DNA from: an uncultured Clostridia bacterium
GTDB taxonomy: Bacteria > Bacillota > Clostridia > Oscillospirales > Ruminococcaceae
Length of the DNA stretch: 64,000 bases
Direction of reading: 5' to 3'
Assembly (NCBI GenBank): GCA_947631445.1
Contig: CANRLN010000001.1
Location: 62,001 to 126,000, forward strand
Shown: positions 1-7,830 of the stretch, piece by piece
How the letters are laid out: each line of letters starts with the position of its first letter
How positions within the stretch are numbered: the first letter of the stretch is position 1
Notes under the pieces: model-generated
Told to the model about the DNA's origin: nothing
What the model saw: only the letters and a program-made list of their open reading frames with translations
Database searches by the model: none
Translations under genes and position numbers: made by a program

Positions 1-816
1 GGGTGATATATCGGTTGTAAGTACTATTTGTTTTCCAGCATCATACAGAATGTTAAAAGTGTTGAAAAACTCTTCTTGAACACCTTCTTTGCCTGCAATA
101 AAATGAATATCGTCTATCAAAAGAAAATCACAGTTCCGGTATTTTTGCCTAAATTCCGATGCTGTATTGTCCTTGATTGAATCCACCATTTCATTGGTGA
201 ATTTTTCTCCAGTAGTGTAAATAACCATTTTATCCTTTTGATTTTCAAGAATTTCATTTTGTATTGCTCTTAAAAGATGGGTTTTTCCAAGCCCAGAATT
301 GCCGTATATTATAACGGGATTATATTTCTGCTGATTGGTTCCGCCTTGATATCCTGCAACATTTTTGCAAAAGGCAAGAGCAAGTTCGTTGGATTCACCT
401 TTTACAAAGCTGTCAAAGGTAAGACTGGAGGGAGAAAGACCTTTAGAGGACATTTCTTGAATATCTTTATCTTCATAATAATCCGGATATTCGGGTTTGT
501 CCTCATTGTTGTAGTTTGAAGCAGGATTAAAATCGGTTTTTAAGGCATCGCTTTCTGTCGGAAAATCGTCATGCTGTATTATAATTTCAACATCAAATCC
601 CATTGTCTGGTCAAATGCTTCTTTTATCAAATCAAGATACATTTCTTCAACTACTTTTTTGTTAAGCTTGTTTTGGGCTTTAATATACACTTTTCCATTT
701 TCAAGCTTGATTATTTTAAGAACCTCAATCCATTTTTTGTATCCGACTTCGCTAATTATATTTGAATTTTTGCAGCGGGTTTGCACTTCGCTAAACAATT
801 CTGCTAAATAGTCCAT
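1..816 (-). CDS. dnaA: Chromosomal replication initiator DnaA (3' part outside window)
   Basis: DnaA binds origin DNA and opens it for replication. The 272 visible codons on the minus strand begin at ATG 816-814 after a GGAAAG ribosome site. They cover the N-terminal interaction domain, a variable linker (about residues 85-125) and the first part of the AAA+ ATPase. The Walker A motif reads GNSGLGKTHLL and Walker B reads FLLIDDIHFIAGKE, both diagnostic. The reading frame runs off the window edge, so the rest of the AAA+ domain and the C-terminal helix-turn-helix are not seen. It is divergent from rpmH across a candidate oriC, the standard Firmicute arrangement. Confidence 0.97.
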   Translation of the reverse strand, partial: MDYLAELFSEVQTRCKNSNIISEVGYKKWIEVLKIIKLENGKVYIKAQNKLNKKVVEEMYLDLIKEAFDQTMGFDVEIIIQHDDFPTESDALKTDFNPASNYNNEDKPEYPDYYEDKDIQEMSSKGLSPSSLTFDSFVKGESNELALAFCKNVAGYQGGTNQQKYNPVIIYGNSGLGKTHLLRAIQNEILENQKDKMVIYTTGEKFTNEMVDSIKDNTASEFRQKYRNCDFLLIDDIHFIAGKEGVQEEFFNTFNILYDAGKQIVLTTDISP

Positions 817-840
817 AGCACTTTCCTTTCCAAAAAAATT

Positions 841-863
841 TATCACAAAAGTTGTTTGTGATA
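841..863. repeat. Inverted repeat just upstream of dnaA
   Basis: Arms TATCACAAA and TTTGTGATA (9 bp, perfect) flank a 5-nt spacer. The element ends 25 bp upstream of the dnaA start codon, inside its 5' leader. No T-run follows, so it is more likely a protein site or an RNA hairpin near the ribosome site than a terminator. Confidence 0.6.
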
Positions 864-1028
864 TTAAAACCCTTAAGCTGTTATGTTTACGCAAATCAAT
901 TCTGAAAATCCTTAATTAAAATAGGCTTTTGATTTAATGATTATAAAGGTAAGAACCTATGTTTGCTCTGCTTAGTGTGGAGTAAACATAAAACAAAAGA
1001 ATATGTTTTTTACCAAATTGATTTTCAT

Positions 1029-1043
1029 AGGTCATATTGACCT
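1029..1043. promoter_or_regulatory. AGGTCA-TAT-TGACCT palindrome in dnaA leader
   Basis: This is a perfect palindrome with 6-bp arms and a 3-bp centre. It lies about 20-35 bp downstream of the predicted dnaA transcription start. Its position suggests an operator for a dimeric repressor, but the protein is unknown. Confidence 0.45.
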
Positions 1044-1067
1044 TAGCTTTAAATCAGGTATACTATT

Positions 1068-1096
1068 ATTATAACACAAAATCCTGAAAATATCAA
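1068..1096 (-). promoter_or_regulatory. dnaA promoter (TTGATA-N17-TATAAT)
   Basis: On the minus strand, -35 TTGATA (1096-1091) and -10 TATAAT (1073-1068) are separated by 17 bp. This gives a dnaA leader of about 245 nt that contains the 1029-1043 palindrome and the 841-863 inverted repeat. Confidence 0.75.
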
Positions 1097-1286
1097 GTCT
1101 TTGCTTATATTTATTATATTTTATATAGTATAGTCTTTCACTATATATAGAGTTATTTTAAAGATATTTACACTATATATAGTACTTTTGAAAATATTTA
1201 GGTGATTTTGCACAGTTTTGATTTAAAAAAAGGTAAAAAAAATTACATGAACAAAAAAAATTTTCAAAAAAAATATAAAAAAAGGC

Positions 1287-1315
1287 TTGACAATAAGATA
1301 AAAATAATGTATAAT
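1287..1315 (+). promoter_or_regulatory. rpmH promoter (perfect sigma-A consensus)
   Basis: TTGACA (1287-1292), a 17-bp spacer and TATAAT (1310-1315) match the sigma-A consensus exactly. It would start an rpmH-rnpA-yidD-yidC transcript about 100 nt upstream of rpmH. Confidence 0.88.
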
Positions 1316-1422
1316 GATATTTTGTAAGGGTGTTTACCTTCCTGCAATATTTCTGCTTGAAACCGTATGTTTTGTAAGGACGGATACGCCGCATTTCTTA
1401 GTTCCCGAAAGGAGGAGAAAAA

Positions 1423-1557
1423 ATGAAAAGAACCTATCAACCTAAAAAGCTTCAGAGAAAAAAAGAACATGGCTTCAGAAAAAGAATGTCCACTAAAAAC
1501 GGCAGAAAAGTTTTAGCTCGCAGAAGAGCAAAGGGCAGAGCAAGACTTTCCCACTAA
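1423..1557 (+). CDS. rpmH: 50S ribosomal protein L34
   Basis: This 44-residue, highly basic protein begins [19 protein letters not shown] and ends with the conserved [12 protein letters not shown], the full family length. L34 is a structural protein of the large ribosomal subunit. A GGAGG site lies 8 bases before the ATG. It heads the conserved rpmH-rnpA-yidD-yidC-khpB cluster and is served by a perfect sigma-A promoter. Confidence 0.97.
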   Translation: MKRTYQPKKLQRKKEHGFRKRMSTKNGRKVLARRRAKGRARLSH

Positions 1558-1570
1558 TCTGCTAAACCAA

Positions 1571-1613
1571 GACCACCTAATACCTCAAAATTTTTAGTGG
1601 GGTTTTGGTGGTC
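1571..1613 (+). terminator. Hairpin between rpmH and rnpA (attenuator or processing site)
   Basis: GACCACC (1571-1577) pairs with GGTGGTC (1607-1613) around an A/T-rich loop and is followed by ATTTTCATAATTTTC rather than a clean T-run. It could partly terminate or set RNA processing between the abundant rpmH mRNA and rnpA. Confidence 0.4.
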
Positions 1614-1673
1614 ATTTTCATAATTTTCAGCTATTACAACGGATAATATAACAGATAAAACGGAGTTTTTTTA

Positions 1674-2051
1674 ATGTATTTTACTCAGATTGCTAAGGAT
1701 AACAGAATATTTCAGAAGGCTTACCGAAATGGAATTTTTATAAATACAAATCTGTTTACTGCTTATTATATTGCAAACGGTCTTTCTTTTAATCGCCTTG
1801 GAATAACCACTTCAAAAAAGCTGGGCAACGCAGTTGAAAGAAAAAGAGCGGCAAGGATTATAAGAGCGGCGGTAAGGCTAAGCGAAACTAAATTTCCAAT
1901 AGGATATGATATTATATTTGTTGCACGAATGGATATTATAAACGCAAAATCCCAATATGTACAGGATTATGTTGAAAATAAGCTGATTCCTAATATAAAC
2001 TATAATGGTGAAAAGGGAAAATATTGCCGAAATAAAAGTTTAAAAAGATGA
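1674..2051 (+). CDS. rnpA: Ribonuclease P protein component
   Basis: RnpA is the protein cofactor of RNase P, which removes 5' leaders from pre-tRNAs. The 125-residue product carries the family's basic RNA-binding helix around residues 55-67 ([17 protein letters not shown]), a variant of the RNR motif. The ATG at 1674 follows ACGGAG about 7 bases upstream. The stop overlaps the yidD start by four bases, implying translational coupling. Length and context fit. Confidence 0.92.
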   Translation: MYFTQIAKDNRIFQKAYRNGIFINTNLFTAYYIANGLSFNRLGITTSKKLGNAVERKRAARIIRAAVRLSETKFPIGYDIIFVARMDIINAKSQYVQDYVENKLIPNINYNGEKGKYCRNKSLKR

Positions 2052-2296
2052 AAAAACTTGCAATTGCTTTGATAAGGTTTTATCAAAAATATATATCTGC
2101 CTATACACCCCCGAAGTGTAAATATTATCCTACCTGTTCAAACTATACCCTTAAGGCTATTGAAAGATTTGGATTTGTAAAGGGTGGAATTCTGGGAGCA
2201 TGGAGATTTTTAAGGTGTAATCCGTTTGCAAAAGGCGGGATTGACCATGTTCCCGAAATGTTTCGTCTTAGCTTTAAAAACAATGATAAACATTGA
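2048..2296 (+). CDS. yidD: Membrane protein insertion efficiency factor YidD
   Basis: YidD is a small protein that aids YidC-dependent membrane insertion. The 82-residue product shows the family signature: an N-terminal amphipathic helix, [18 protein letters not shown] with its conserved cysteines, [11 protein letters not shown] and GGIDHVPE. It overlaps rnpA by 4 bp and precedes yidC, the standard order. Confidence 0.93.
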   Translation: MKKLAIALIRFYQKYISAYTPPKCKYYPTCSNYTLKAIERFGFVKGGILGAWRFLRCNPFAKGGIDHVPEMFRLSFKNNDKH

Positions 2297-2475
2297 TTTT
2301 TTAGCAAAAATAAGGATAAATAAACAAGCATTTGAACGAAGGTTATTGTTTGTTGTCGATTGTTCCATTGCTTTAGGAACAATCAGAAAGTTTAGTGTAC
2401 AAATGGATAAAAGAATGAGAATATAATTATTTAAGTAGCTTATCTTAAATAGTTTTAATTTTGGAGGATTATTTA

Positions 2476-3801
2476 ATGACCGATTTTTTCCTTTTCAGAT
2501 TGGTTGCAGCTCCATTGGGCTGGCTTCTGAAACTAATATATACTTTAATCAACAGCTTTGGATTCTCACTTATATTGTTTACAATAATTGTAAGAGCAAT
2601 TATGCTGCCGCTTAATATTAAACAGCAGAAAAGTTCTGCAAGACAAGCCTTGCTTTCACCGAAGATTAAGCAGCTTCAAAAAAAATATGCAAACAACCGT
2701 GAAAAGCTGAGCGAAGAACAGATGAGGCTTTATGCAGAAGAAGGTGTAAACCCTATGGGTTCCTGCTGGATAAATTTAATTCCGATGCTTGTGCTGTTTT
2801 CGTTTATACGTCTTGTGTATATGCCGCTTACATATGTTTCAAACGTAGATAAAGACACCCTTAAAAATGCTGAATCTATGGTGTATAATATGTATGTCGC
2901 AAGCGAAGAGGCTCAGGCAAACCAAAAGACAATTCAGCAGCTTATTAACGAGCTTCCGAGCGGTCAGAAGCTGGAAGAGGTTTTTTCGGACGAAAAAACC
3001 TACCCTAAAACCTCAAAGATTGATTCCGAAAAGCTTGCACAAATGTGCAACGGTTTTAGAATATGCCCAGATGTTGACAAATTTCTTACCAATGAAAACT
3101 ATATAAGCAAAAATAATATAAGAACGGCTTCTTATGGTCAAGAACTTGTTATTTTAACCATAATTCAGCATGACGATGGCAAATACAGAAAACTGTTTGA
3201 ATATCTTGTTGGAAATGAATTTACCGATAAGGTTTATAATTTTAATTATTCTATATCAGGGGTTTCGCTTGGAAGAATACCTACCTTTAAAAGCTGGATT
3301 TGTGTGTTTCCAATCCTGTCGTTTGTCTTCCAGATACTTGTTACGGTTGTTTCCCAACACTACACCAAAAAGAACAATCCTGAAGCTGCGGACATGATGA
3401 AGAGTATGAACATTATGCTTTATGGAATGCCTCTGTTTTCCCTTTGGTTTACCTTTAAATATCCTATAGGACTTGGTCTTTATTGGGTTGTTTCGGCGTT
3501 GTTCTCGCTTTTCCAGACTATATTCTTAAATAAGGTTTATACCCCCGAAAAGGTTCAAGCACTTATTGCAAAAGAGGATAAAACCCGTAAAAAAAGTGGC
3601 AAAAAGAATATGTTTGAAAAGGCATTGGAGCTTCAGGAACAGCAAAATGGAACGGCTAAAAAGAGTAGTATTCCCAAAGAAGATTATGACGACGAAAAGC
3701 CGAAATCACGCTCCAAACAAAAAAATCAAGCCACAGCAAGGCTTAACGAGGCAAGAAAGCGTGAAGCTGCTAAATATGGGGAAGACTATAACGAGGATTA
3801 A
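2476..3801 (+). CDS. yidC: Membrane protein insertase YidC/Oxa1
   Basis: YidC inserts and folds inner-membrane proteins. The Oxa1 core is visible: a first membrane segment with the conserved cytoplasmic region after it (MLPLNIKQQKSSARQ, with the functional Arg), a coiled region, and C-terminal segments around residues 275-365. A long hydrophilic insertion of roughly 130 residues (about 110-245) separates the core helices. The tail is Lys-rich and probably contacts ribosomes. In-frame codons extend back to TTG 2461, but GGAGG lies inside that extension, so the ATG at 2476 is the better start (441 residues). Confidence 0.93.
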   Translation: MTDFFLFRLVAAPLGWLLKLIYTLINSFGFSLILFTIIVRAIMLPLNIKQQKSSARQALLSPKIKQLQKKYANNREKLSEEQMRLYAEEGVNPMGSCWINLIPMLVLFSFIRLVYMPLTYVSNVDKDTLKNAESMVYNMYVASEEAQANQKTIQQLINELPSGQKLEEVFSDEKTYPKTSKIDSEKLAQMCNGFRICPDVDKFLTNENYISKNNIRTASYGQELVILTIIQHDDGKYRKLFEYLVGNEFTDKVYNFNYSISGVSLGRIPTFKSWICVFPILSFVFQILVTVVSQHYTKKNNPEAADMMKSMNIMLYGMPLFSLWFTFKYPIGLGLYWVVSALFSLFQTIFLNKVYTPEKVQALIAKEDKTRKKSGKKNMFEKALELQEQQNGTAKKSSIPKEDYDDEKPKSRSKQKNQATARLNEARKREAAKYGEDYNED

Positions 3802-3824
3802 TTTTTTTAAAGGAGAGGATTTTT

Positions 3825-4790
3825 ATGAAAAAAATTTTTACTGCAAAAACCATCGAGGACGCAAAGATTTTGGCATCCAAAGAATTTGGCATCGACGAAA
3901 ATTTAATTAATTTTAAGGTTATTAAAGAGCCTAAAAAAGGTCTTTTTGGTCTTATTAACAGCGATGCCGAGGTTGAGGCAATATATGAACCCAAACAGGA
4001 AGAGGAAAATCTGTTTGGTTCTATAATAAATAAAAAATCTTCTGAAGAAAATACACCAAGTATTCAACAATCTCAGATTGAAAATGTTGAAAAGTCGCAG
4101 TATGTTGAGGCTTTGGCTGAAAATATACCAAATCAAGAGGTTAAACCGGTCGAAACAGCTGAAAAAAATTCGGAAAATGCTGAACTTAAAACCAAAACGG
4201 CAGTTGAATACATAAGCAGTATAATAAAGAAAATGGGAATAGAAAACGTTGTTATTGAAGTTCAAAAAGGCAATAATGAGGCTAATATTCTTATTAAAGG
4301 ACAGGAGTTTGAAGAGATTATAGACGAAAAAGGCGACCTTCTGGACGCTTTTCAATATCTTTCTTCATTGGTGTGCAACCGAATTGACCGTGAATATTTT
4401 AGAATAACCATTGACTGCAACAGCTTCCGTGAAAAACGTAATCAGGCAATAGAAACTCTTACAAGAAAGATTGCAAGTAATGTTAAAAGAACCGGCAAAA
4501 CAACTGCTATGGAGTCCATGAATCCTTATGAAAGAAGACTTGTACATTCGGTTATAGGTGAAATAGAAGGGGTATCCAGCCATTCGGTTGGCGAAGAGCC
4601 TTACCGCAAGGTTGTAGTGACCTCGGACAACAAGCCTTCCAAGGGTGGCAAGGGTAGATACAAAGGCAAAAAAAGTTATGGCGACAGCAAAAAGAAATTT
4701 GATATAACCACCTCCTTTGAAAAGGACTATAAAAAGCCTAAGCCAGAGGATGAAATGGGTAATTCGCTTTATTCAAAAATTGAATTTTAA
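3825..4790 (+). CDS. khpB: RNA-binding protein KhpB (Jag)
   Basis: KhpB/Jag is a cytoplasmic RNA-binding regulator linked to cell elongation and sporulation in Firmicutes. The 321 residues hold a Jag-N domain (about 1-52, with the KKGLFGL motif), a charged linker of about 75 residues, a KH domain (about 128-190), an R3H domain with ERRLVHSVIG (R-x3-H), and a Lys/Gly-rich tail. The KH loop that is usually GKRG reads EKGD, so RNA contacts there may be altered. AGGAGAGG precedes the ATG, and it follows yidC by 23 bp. Confidence 0.92.
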   Translation: MKKIFTAKTIEDAKILASKEFGIDENLINFKVIKEPKKGLFGLINSDAEVEAIYEPKQEEENLFGSIINKKSSEENTPSIQQSQIENVEKSQYVEALAENIPNQEVKPVETAEKNSENAELKTKTAVEYISSIIKKMGIENVVIEVQKGNNEANILIKGQEFEEIIDEKGDLLDAFQYLSSLVCNRIDREYFRITIDCNSFREKRNQAIETLTRKIASNVKRTGKTTAMESMNPYERRLVHSVIGEIEGVSSHSVGEEPYRKVVVTSDNKPSKGGKGRYKGKKSYGDSKKKFDITTSFEKDYKKPKPEDEMGNSLYSKIEF

Positions 4791-4803
4791 TTGGTTTTTA
4801 ACG

Positions 4804-4832
4804 TTCCTCACCGTAAGGTGGGGAATTTTTTT
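4804..4832 (+). terminator. Terminator after khpB
   Basis: TTCCTCACC-gtaa-GGTGGGGAA forms a 9-bp stem with one G-U pair and is followed by seven T residues. The stem resembles the dispersed TTTCCCC palindrome family of this window, here with a true T-tract. Confidence 0.85.
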
Positions 4833-5085
4833 GTAATTATAAGCTAAAAATAAAGATTATAATTTATTAAAACAATTACTATTTGAGGTTAAGAAATAAT
4901 ATCTTTTTGGAAATATATCCAGTTTACCTTACTGTTGATAATAAGAAACAAGATTTTTAAGCAATTTAGCTTAAAATAAGCTTTTAGTTAAAAATATTAA
5001 AAAAATTGTCGGGTAAATTTTTTTGTTTTTTGGGAATATTTTAAAAAAATTTCTTGAAAATTGTCGATATTACAAGAAAGTCAGC

Positions 5086-5116
5086 TTAACAAATTGTTCA
5101 TAAATCGTTGTATAAT
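5086..5116 (+). promoter_or_regulatory. Candidate promoter upstream of spo0A
   Basis: A perfect -10 TATAAT (5111-5116) has a TTAACA -35-like hexamer (5086-5091) at a long 19-bp spacing. TTGTCGAT at 5061 resembles, but does not match, the 0A-box TTGTCGAA. The rest of 4833-5085 is AT-rich with no other gene or clear signal. Confidence 0.4.
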
Positions 5117-5235
5117 AGTGGGCAAAAAATGCCTGATTATGTAGAATTAGCGTTTAAATTGACGAAAAAAAAATATTTTTCTGGGTTTTTCGGGTATTTT
5201 GTCTAAAACTTCTGACGTATTTTTGTGCAAATTTG

Positions 5236-5276
5236 TGATAAACTATTGATTTTTAGTTGGATATATGATAAACTAT
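5236..5276 (+). repeat. Direct repeat TGATAAACTAT upstream of spo0A
   Basis: Two exact 11-bp copies lie at 5236-5246 and 5266-5276, 30 bp apart (about three helical turns), 75-115 bp before the spo0A start. The spacing fits a regulator that binds one DNA face, but its identity is unknown. Confidence 0.5.
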
Positions 5277-5350
5277 ATATTGTTGAGGGGGAAAACAAAA
5301 AATCCCCGCAGAAAACGAAATATATTAATGACAATTGGAGGAATTTTATT

Positions 5351-6133
5351 ATGACAAAAATTTTGATTGGTGACGATTCGGCAGCTTACGGAATTTCAAG
5401 TGCGGCTTCTTTAAGAAACGAGGGTTTCTTTGTTATAACAAGAGCCCATGACGGAAAGGTAATCCTTGATGCAATTATTAATGAACAGCCTGAGGCAGTT
5501 ATTTTAGATGCTGTTTTGCCCAGTCTTGATGCGATTGAAATTATAAGAAAGGTTAATTCGCCCAGCTCTAAATGCGGAAAAAAGCCGGTCTTTATTGTTA
5601 CCAGTCCTTACAACAATCCTTTTATTGAACAGCAGGTCATGTCGATGGAGAGAGCATATTTTATGCTTAAACCATTTGATATTAAGGCTATGGGACAAAG
5701 AATAAATCAGTTGCTTAGTTCCAATCAGCTTGAAATTCCTGTAGAAGGTGGAAAATCAACAATCAATCTTGACATTGTAGTTACAGATATTATACATCAG
5801 ATTGGTGTTCCAGCACATATAAAGGGTTATCATTACTTAAGAGAAGCTATAATAAGTTCGGTTGAAAACAAGGATATGCTTGAGAGTGTTACCAAAATGT
5901 TGTATCCTGCGGTTGCCAAAAAGTTTTCTACCACCCCTTCAAGGGTTGAAAGAGCTATTCGTCATGCAATTGAAATTGCATGGGATAGAGGCGATTTGGA
6001 AACACTTAATTCCTTCTTTGGATATACCATCAACACCGGCAAGGGAAAGCCGACCAATAGCGAATTTATCGCTCTTATTACCGATAAGATTTGTCTTAAA
6101 TATAAGGATGCTTTGGTGTTTGCATCAAAATAG
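5351..6133 (+). CDS. spo0A: Sporulation transcription factor Spo0A
   Basis: Spo0A is the response regulator that commits the cell to sporulation when phosphorylated. The 260 residues contain a receiver domain (about 1-125) with acidic pocket D8/D9, phospho-acceptor D53 (VILDAVLPS), and the conserved Thr and Lys (FIVTSP, LKPFD). A complete Spo0A DNA-binding domain follows, with [27 protein letters not shown] and [10 protein letters not shown] longer frame begins at 5225, but GGAGG at 5338-5342 selects ATG 5351. It sits next to khpB near the origin and not beside spoIVB, which is unusual. Confidence 0.97.
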   Translation: MTKILIGDDSAAYGISSAASLRNEGFFVITRAHDGKVILDAIINEQPEAVILDAVLPSLDAIEIIRKVNSPSSKCGKKPVFIVTSPYNNPFIEQQVMSMERAYFMLKPFDIKAMGQRINQLLSSNQLEIPVEGGKSTINLDIVVTDIIHQIGVPAHIKGYHYLREAIISSVENKDMLESVTKMLYPAVAKKFSTTPSRVERAIRHAIEIAWDRGDLETLNSFFGYTINTGKGKPTNSEFIALITDKICLKYKDALVFASK

Positions 6134-6158
6134 GCATAAAAAAGTAGACATAAAAAAT

Positions 6159-6190
6159 TGCTGTACAGATATTTTTGTACAGCATTTTTT
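6159..6190 (+). terminator. Terminator after spo0A
   Basis: TGCTGTACA and TGTACAGCA form a perfect 9-bp stem with an 8-nt loop, followed by six T residues. This isolates spo0A from the repeat array downstream. Confidence 0.9.
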
Positions 6191-6206
6191 GTTTTAGGTT
6201 AATATT

Positions 6207-6236
6207 GTTGAAAACCTGTTGAAAACTGTTGAAAAG
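6207..6236 (+). repeat. GTTGAAAAC direct repeats at left edge of array
   Basis: Copies at 6207-6215 and 6218-6226, plus the variant GTTGAAAAG at 6228-6236, form a short tandem run with 10-11 bp period. The same 9-mer recurs at the right edge of the array. Confidence 0.7.
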
Positions 6237-6240
6237 GATT

Positions 6241-7610
6241 AAAATACAATTGCAATAAATTGAAAAATACTGGATATTGTATAAAATTGAATACATTGTA
6301 ATATAATTAAATACAATTATATAATTAGTATTAAGTGAATACAATTGCATTAAATGTATATAAAACTCTAAAATTATAGAATTTTTTAACATATTTTGGC
6401 TTGGTAAAATGCAATTGCATACAAATTTATAATTAGTATTAAGTGTATGCAATTGTATAAATAGTATACAATTGAATTAAAAGTATGCAATTGCATTGAA
6501 ATTATATAATATTTATAATAATTTTCAATAATTTAAAATTAAATTGTTAATATAATGCTATTGTATAAAGTGTATACAATTGTATCAAATGTATACACTT
6601 TACTTGAAATTCCCAAAAACTATATAATATAAATAATAGTTTTTAATAATATTTAATTTTTTTATTACATAAATGCTTTTGTATATAATTGTATCAATTG
6701 AATACAATTGCATTAAATGTATATAAAACTATAAATTTATAGAATTTTTTAACATATTTTTGTTTGTTAAAATACAATTGCATACAAATTTATAATTAGT
6801 ATCAAATGTATACAATTTCATAAAGTGTATGCAATTGTATCAAAAGAATACAATTGCACTATAATTATATAATAGTTATAATAGTTTTCAGCAATTTAAA
6901 ATTAAATTGTTGATACGATACTTTTGTATCAAATGTATACAATTGCATTAAGTGTATATACTTGTATTGAATTTTGCAACAATTATACAATAGTAACAAT
7001 AATTTTTAATAATGTTTAGTTTTTTTATTATCTAAATACTTTTGTATACAATTGTATAAAGTGAATAAAATTGCATTAAATGTATAGAAAACTATAAAAT
7101 TTTAGAATATTTTAATATATTTTGGTTTGTTAAAATACAATTGCATACAAATTTATAATTAGTATAAAGTGTATACAATTGCATAAAGTGTATACAATTG
7201 TATCAAAATAATACAATTAAATTATAATTATATAATAGTTATAATAGTTTTCAACAATTTAAAATTAAATTGTTGATACAATACTTTTGTATCAACAATT
7301 TAAAATTAAATTGTTGATACAATACTTTTGTATAAAATATATACAATTGCATAAAGTGTATATACTTGTATTGAATTTTGCAAAAATTATATAATACTAA
7401 TAATAATTTTTAATAATGTTTAGTTTTTTTATTATCTAAATACTTTTGTATACAATTGTATAAATTTAATACAATTGTATTAAATGTATAGAAAACTCCA
7501 AAATTATAGAATATTTTAACATATTTTGGTTTGGTAAAATGCAATTGCATACAAATTTATAATTAGTATCAAGTTTATATAATTATATAAATAGTATATA
7601 ACTCTATTAC
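6241..7610. repeat. Higher-order 363-bp tandem repeat array with ATACAATTG palindromes
   Basis: No coding region is visible in this 1.4-kb AT-rich block. The marker ACAAATTTATAATTAGTAT starts at 6421, 6784, 7147 and 7551. Spacings are 363, 363 and 404 bp, and the last equals 363 plus a 41-bp local duplication. Each unit contains clusters of a near-palindromic core, ATACAATTGTAT or ATGCAATTGCAT, about 20 bp apart and joined by AAAGTG or AAATG, plus hairpins built on CAACAATTTAA and TTAAATTGTTG. A partial unit precedes 6421. The array looks iteron-like: a repeated protein-binding site or a set of RNA hairpins. Function unknown. Confidence 0.85.
7252..7333. repeat. Perfect 41-bp tandem duplication inside array
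   Basis: Positions 7252-7292 and 7293-7333 are identical. Each copy contains the CAACAATTTAA/TTAAATTGTTG hairpin and ends in ACTTTTGTAT. This explains why the last inter-marker distance is 404 rather than 363 bp and suggests a recent slippage or recombination event. Confidence 0.9.
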
Positions 7611-7624
7611 CCGTACTCAATTCA

Positions 7625-7664
7625 ATAGTTTTCAACAATTATTGTTGAAAACTATGTTGAAAAC
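7625..7664. repeat. 31-bp palindrome and GTTGAAAAC repeats at right edge of array
   Basis: Positions 7625-7655 form a perfect palindrome with 15-bp arms (ATAGTTTTCAACAAT and its complement) around a single T. GTTGAAAAC occurs at 7644-7652 and 7656-7664 and inverted at 7628-7636, mirroring the left boundary of the array. Confidence 0.8.
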
Positions 7665-7761
7665 TATTTTGAAAACTAAAAAGCGTCCATCAATTCCAAT
7701 TGGATATTTTTAAAATCAATGTGATAATTTTTTGAAAAAATAATAAAATACAAAAAACCTC

Positions 7762-7790
7762 TTGACTTTTAAACAATAGTATGTTATAAT
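7762..7790 (+). promoter_or_regulatory. Citrate synthase promoter
   Basis: TTGACT (7762-7767), a 17-bp spacer and TATAAT (7785-7790) form a near-consensus sigma-A promoter 40 bp before the start codon. Confidence 0.85.
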
Positions 7791-7830
7791 TATATTACGA
7801 CTATATTAAAATTTTAAGGAGGGATTAATT

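Larger units (their letters stand above)
817..1286. other. Candidate oriC region between dnaA and rpmH
   Basis: This gene-free, very AT-rich interval sits at the dnaA/rpmH junction, where oriC is expected in Firmicutes. I find no canonical TTATNCACA box. The nearest matches each have two mismatches (976-984 reverse, 1206-1214 forward). It does hold repeated structure: TATGTTTAC-like 9-mers at 882-890, 958-966 and, inverted, 982-990; two direct copies of CACTATATATAG at 1139-1150 and 1171-1182, 32 bp apart; and two palindromes listed separately. A/T tracts at 1220-1285 could serve as the unwinding element. Origin identity is inferred from position. Confidence 0.6.

Noticed and set aside
841..863. 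DnaA box in TTTATCACAAA
   Set aside because: It differs from TTATCCACA at too many positions and is better explained as one arm of a perfect inverted repeat.
1173..1470. Small minus-strand frames in the dnaA-rpmH gap
   Set aside because: Phe/Tyr/Asn-rich translations of AT-rich origin DNA that overlap rpmH and its promoter; no ribosome site.
3903..4355. 150-codon minus-strand frame in khpB
   Set aside because: Antisense to khpB, Phe/Asn-rich, without ribosome site or family match.
6096..6452. Minus-strand 118-codon frame at the left of the array
   Set aside because: Composition is low-complexity Asn/Ile/Tyr from AT-rich repeats, it overlaps the spo0A end and terminator, and there is no ribosome site.
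6241..7610. CRISPR array
   Set aside because: Repeats are separated by repeated, not unique, sequence; the period is 363 bp with internal 20-bp cores; composition is extremely AT-rich and no cas gene is near.
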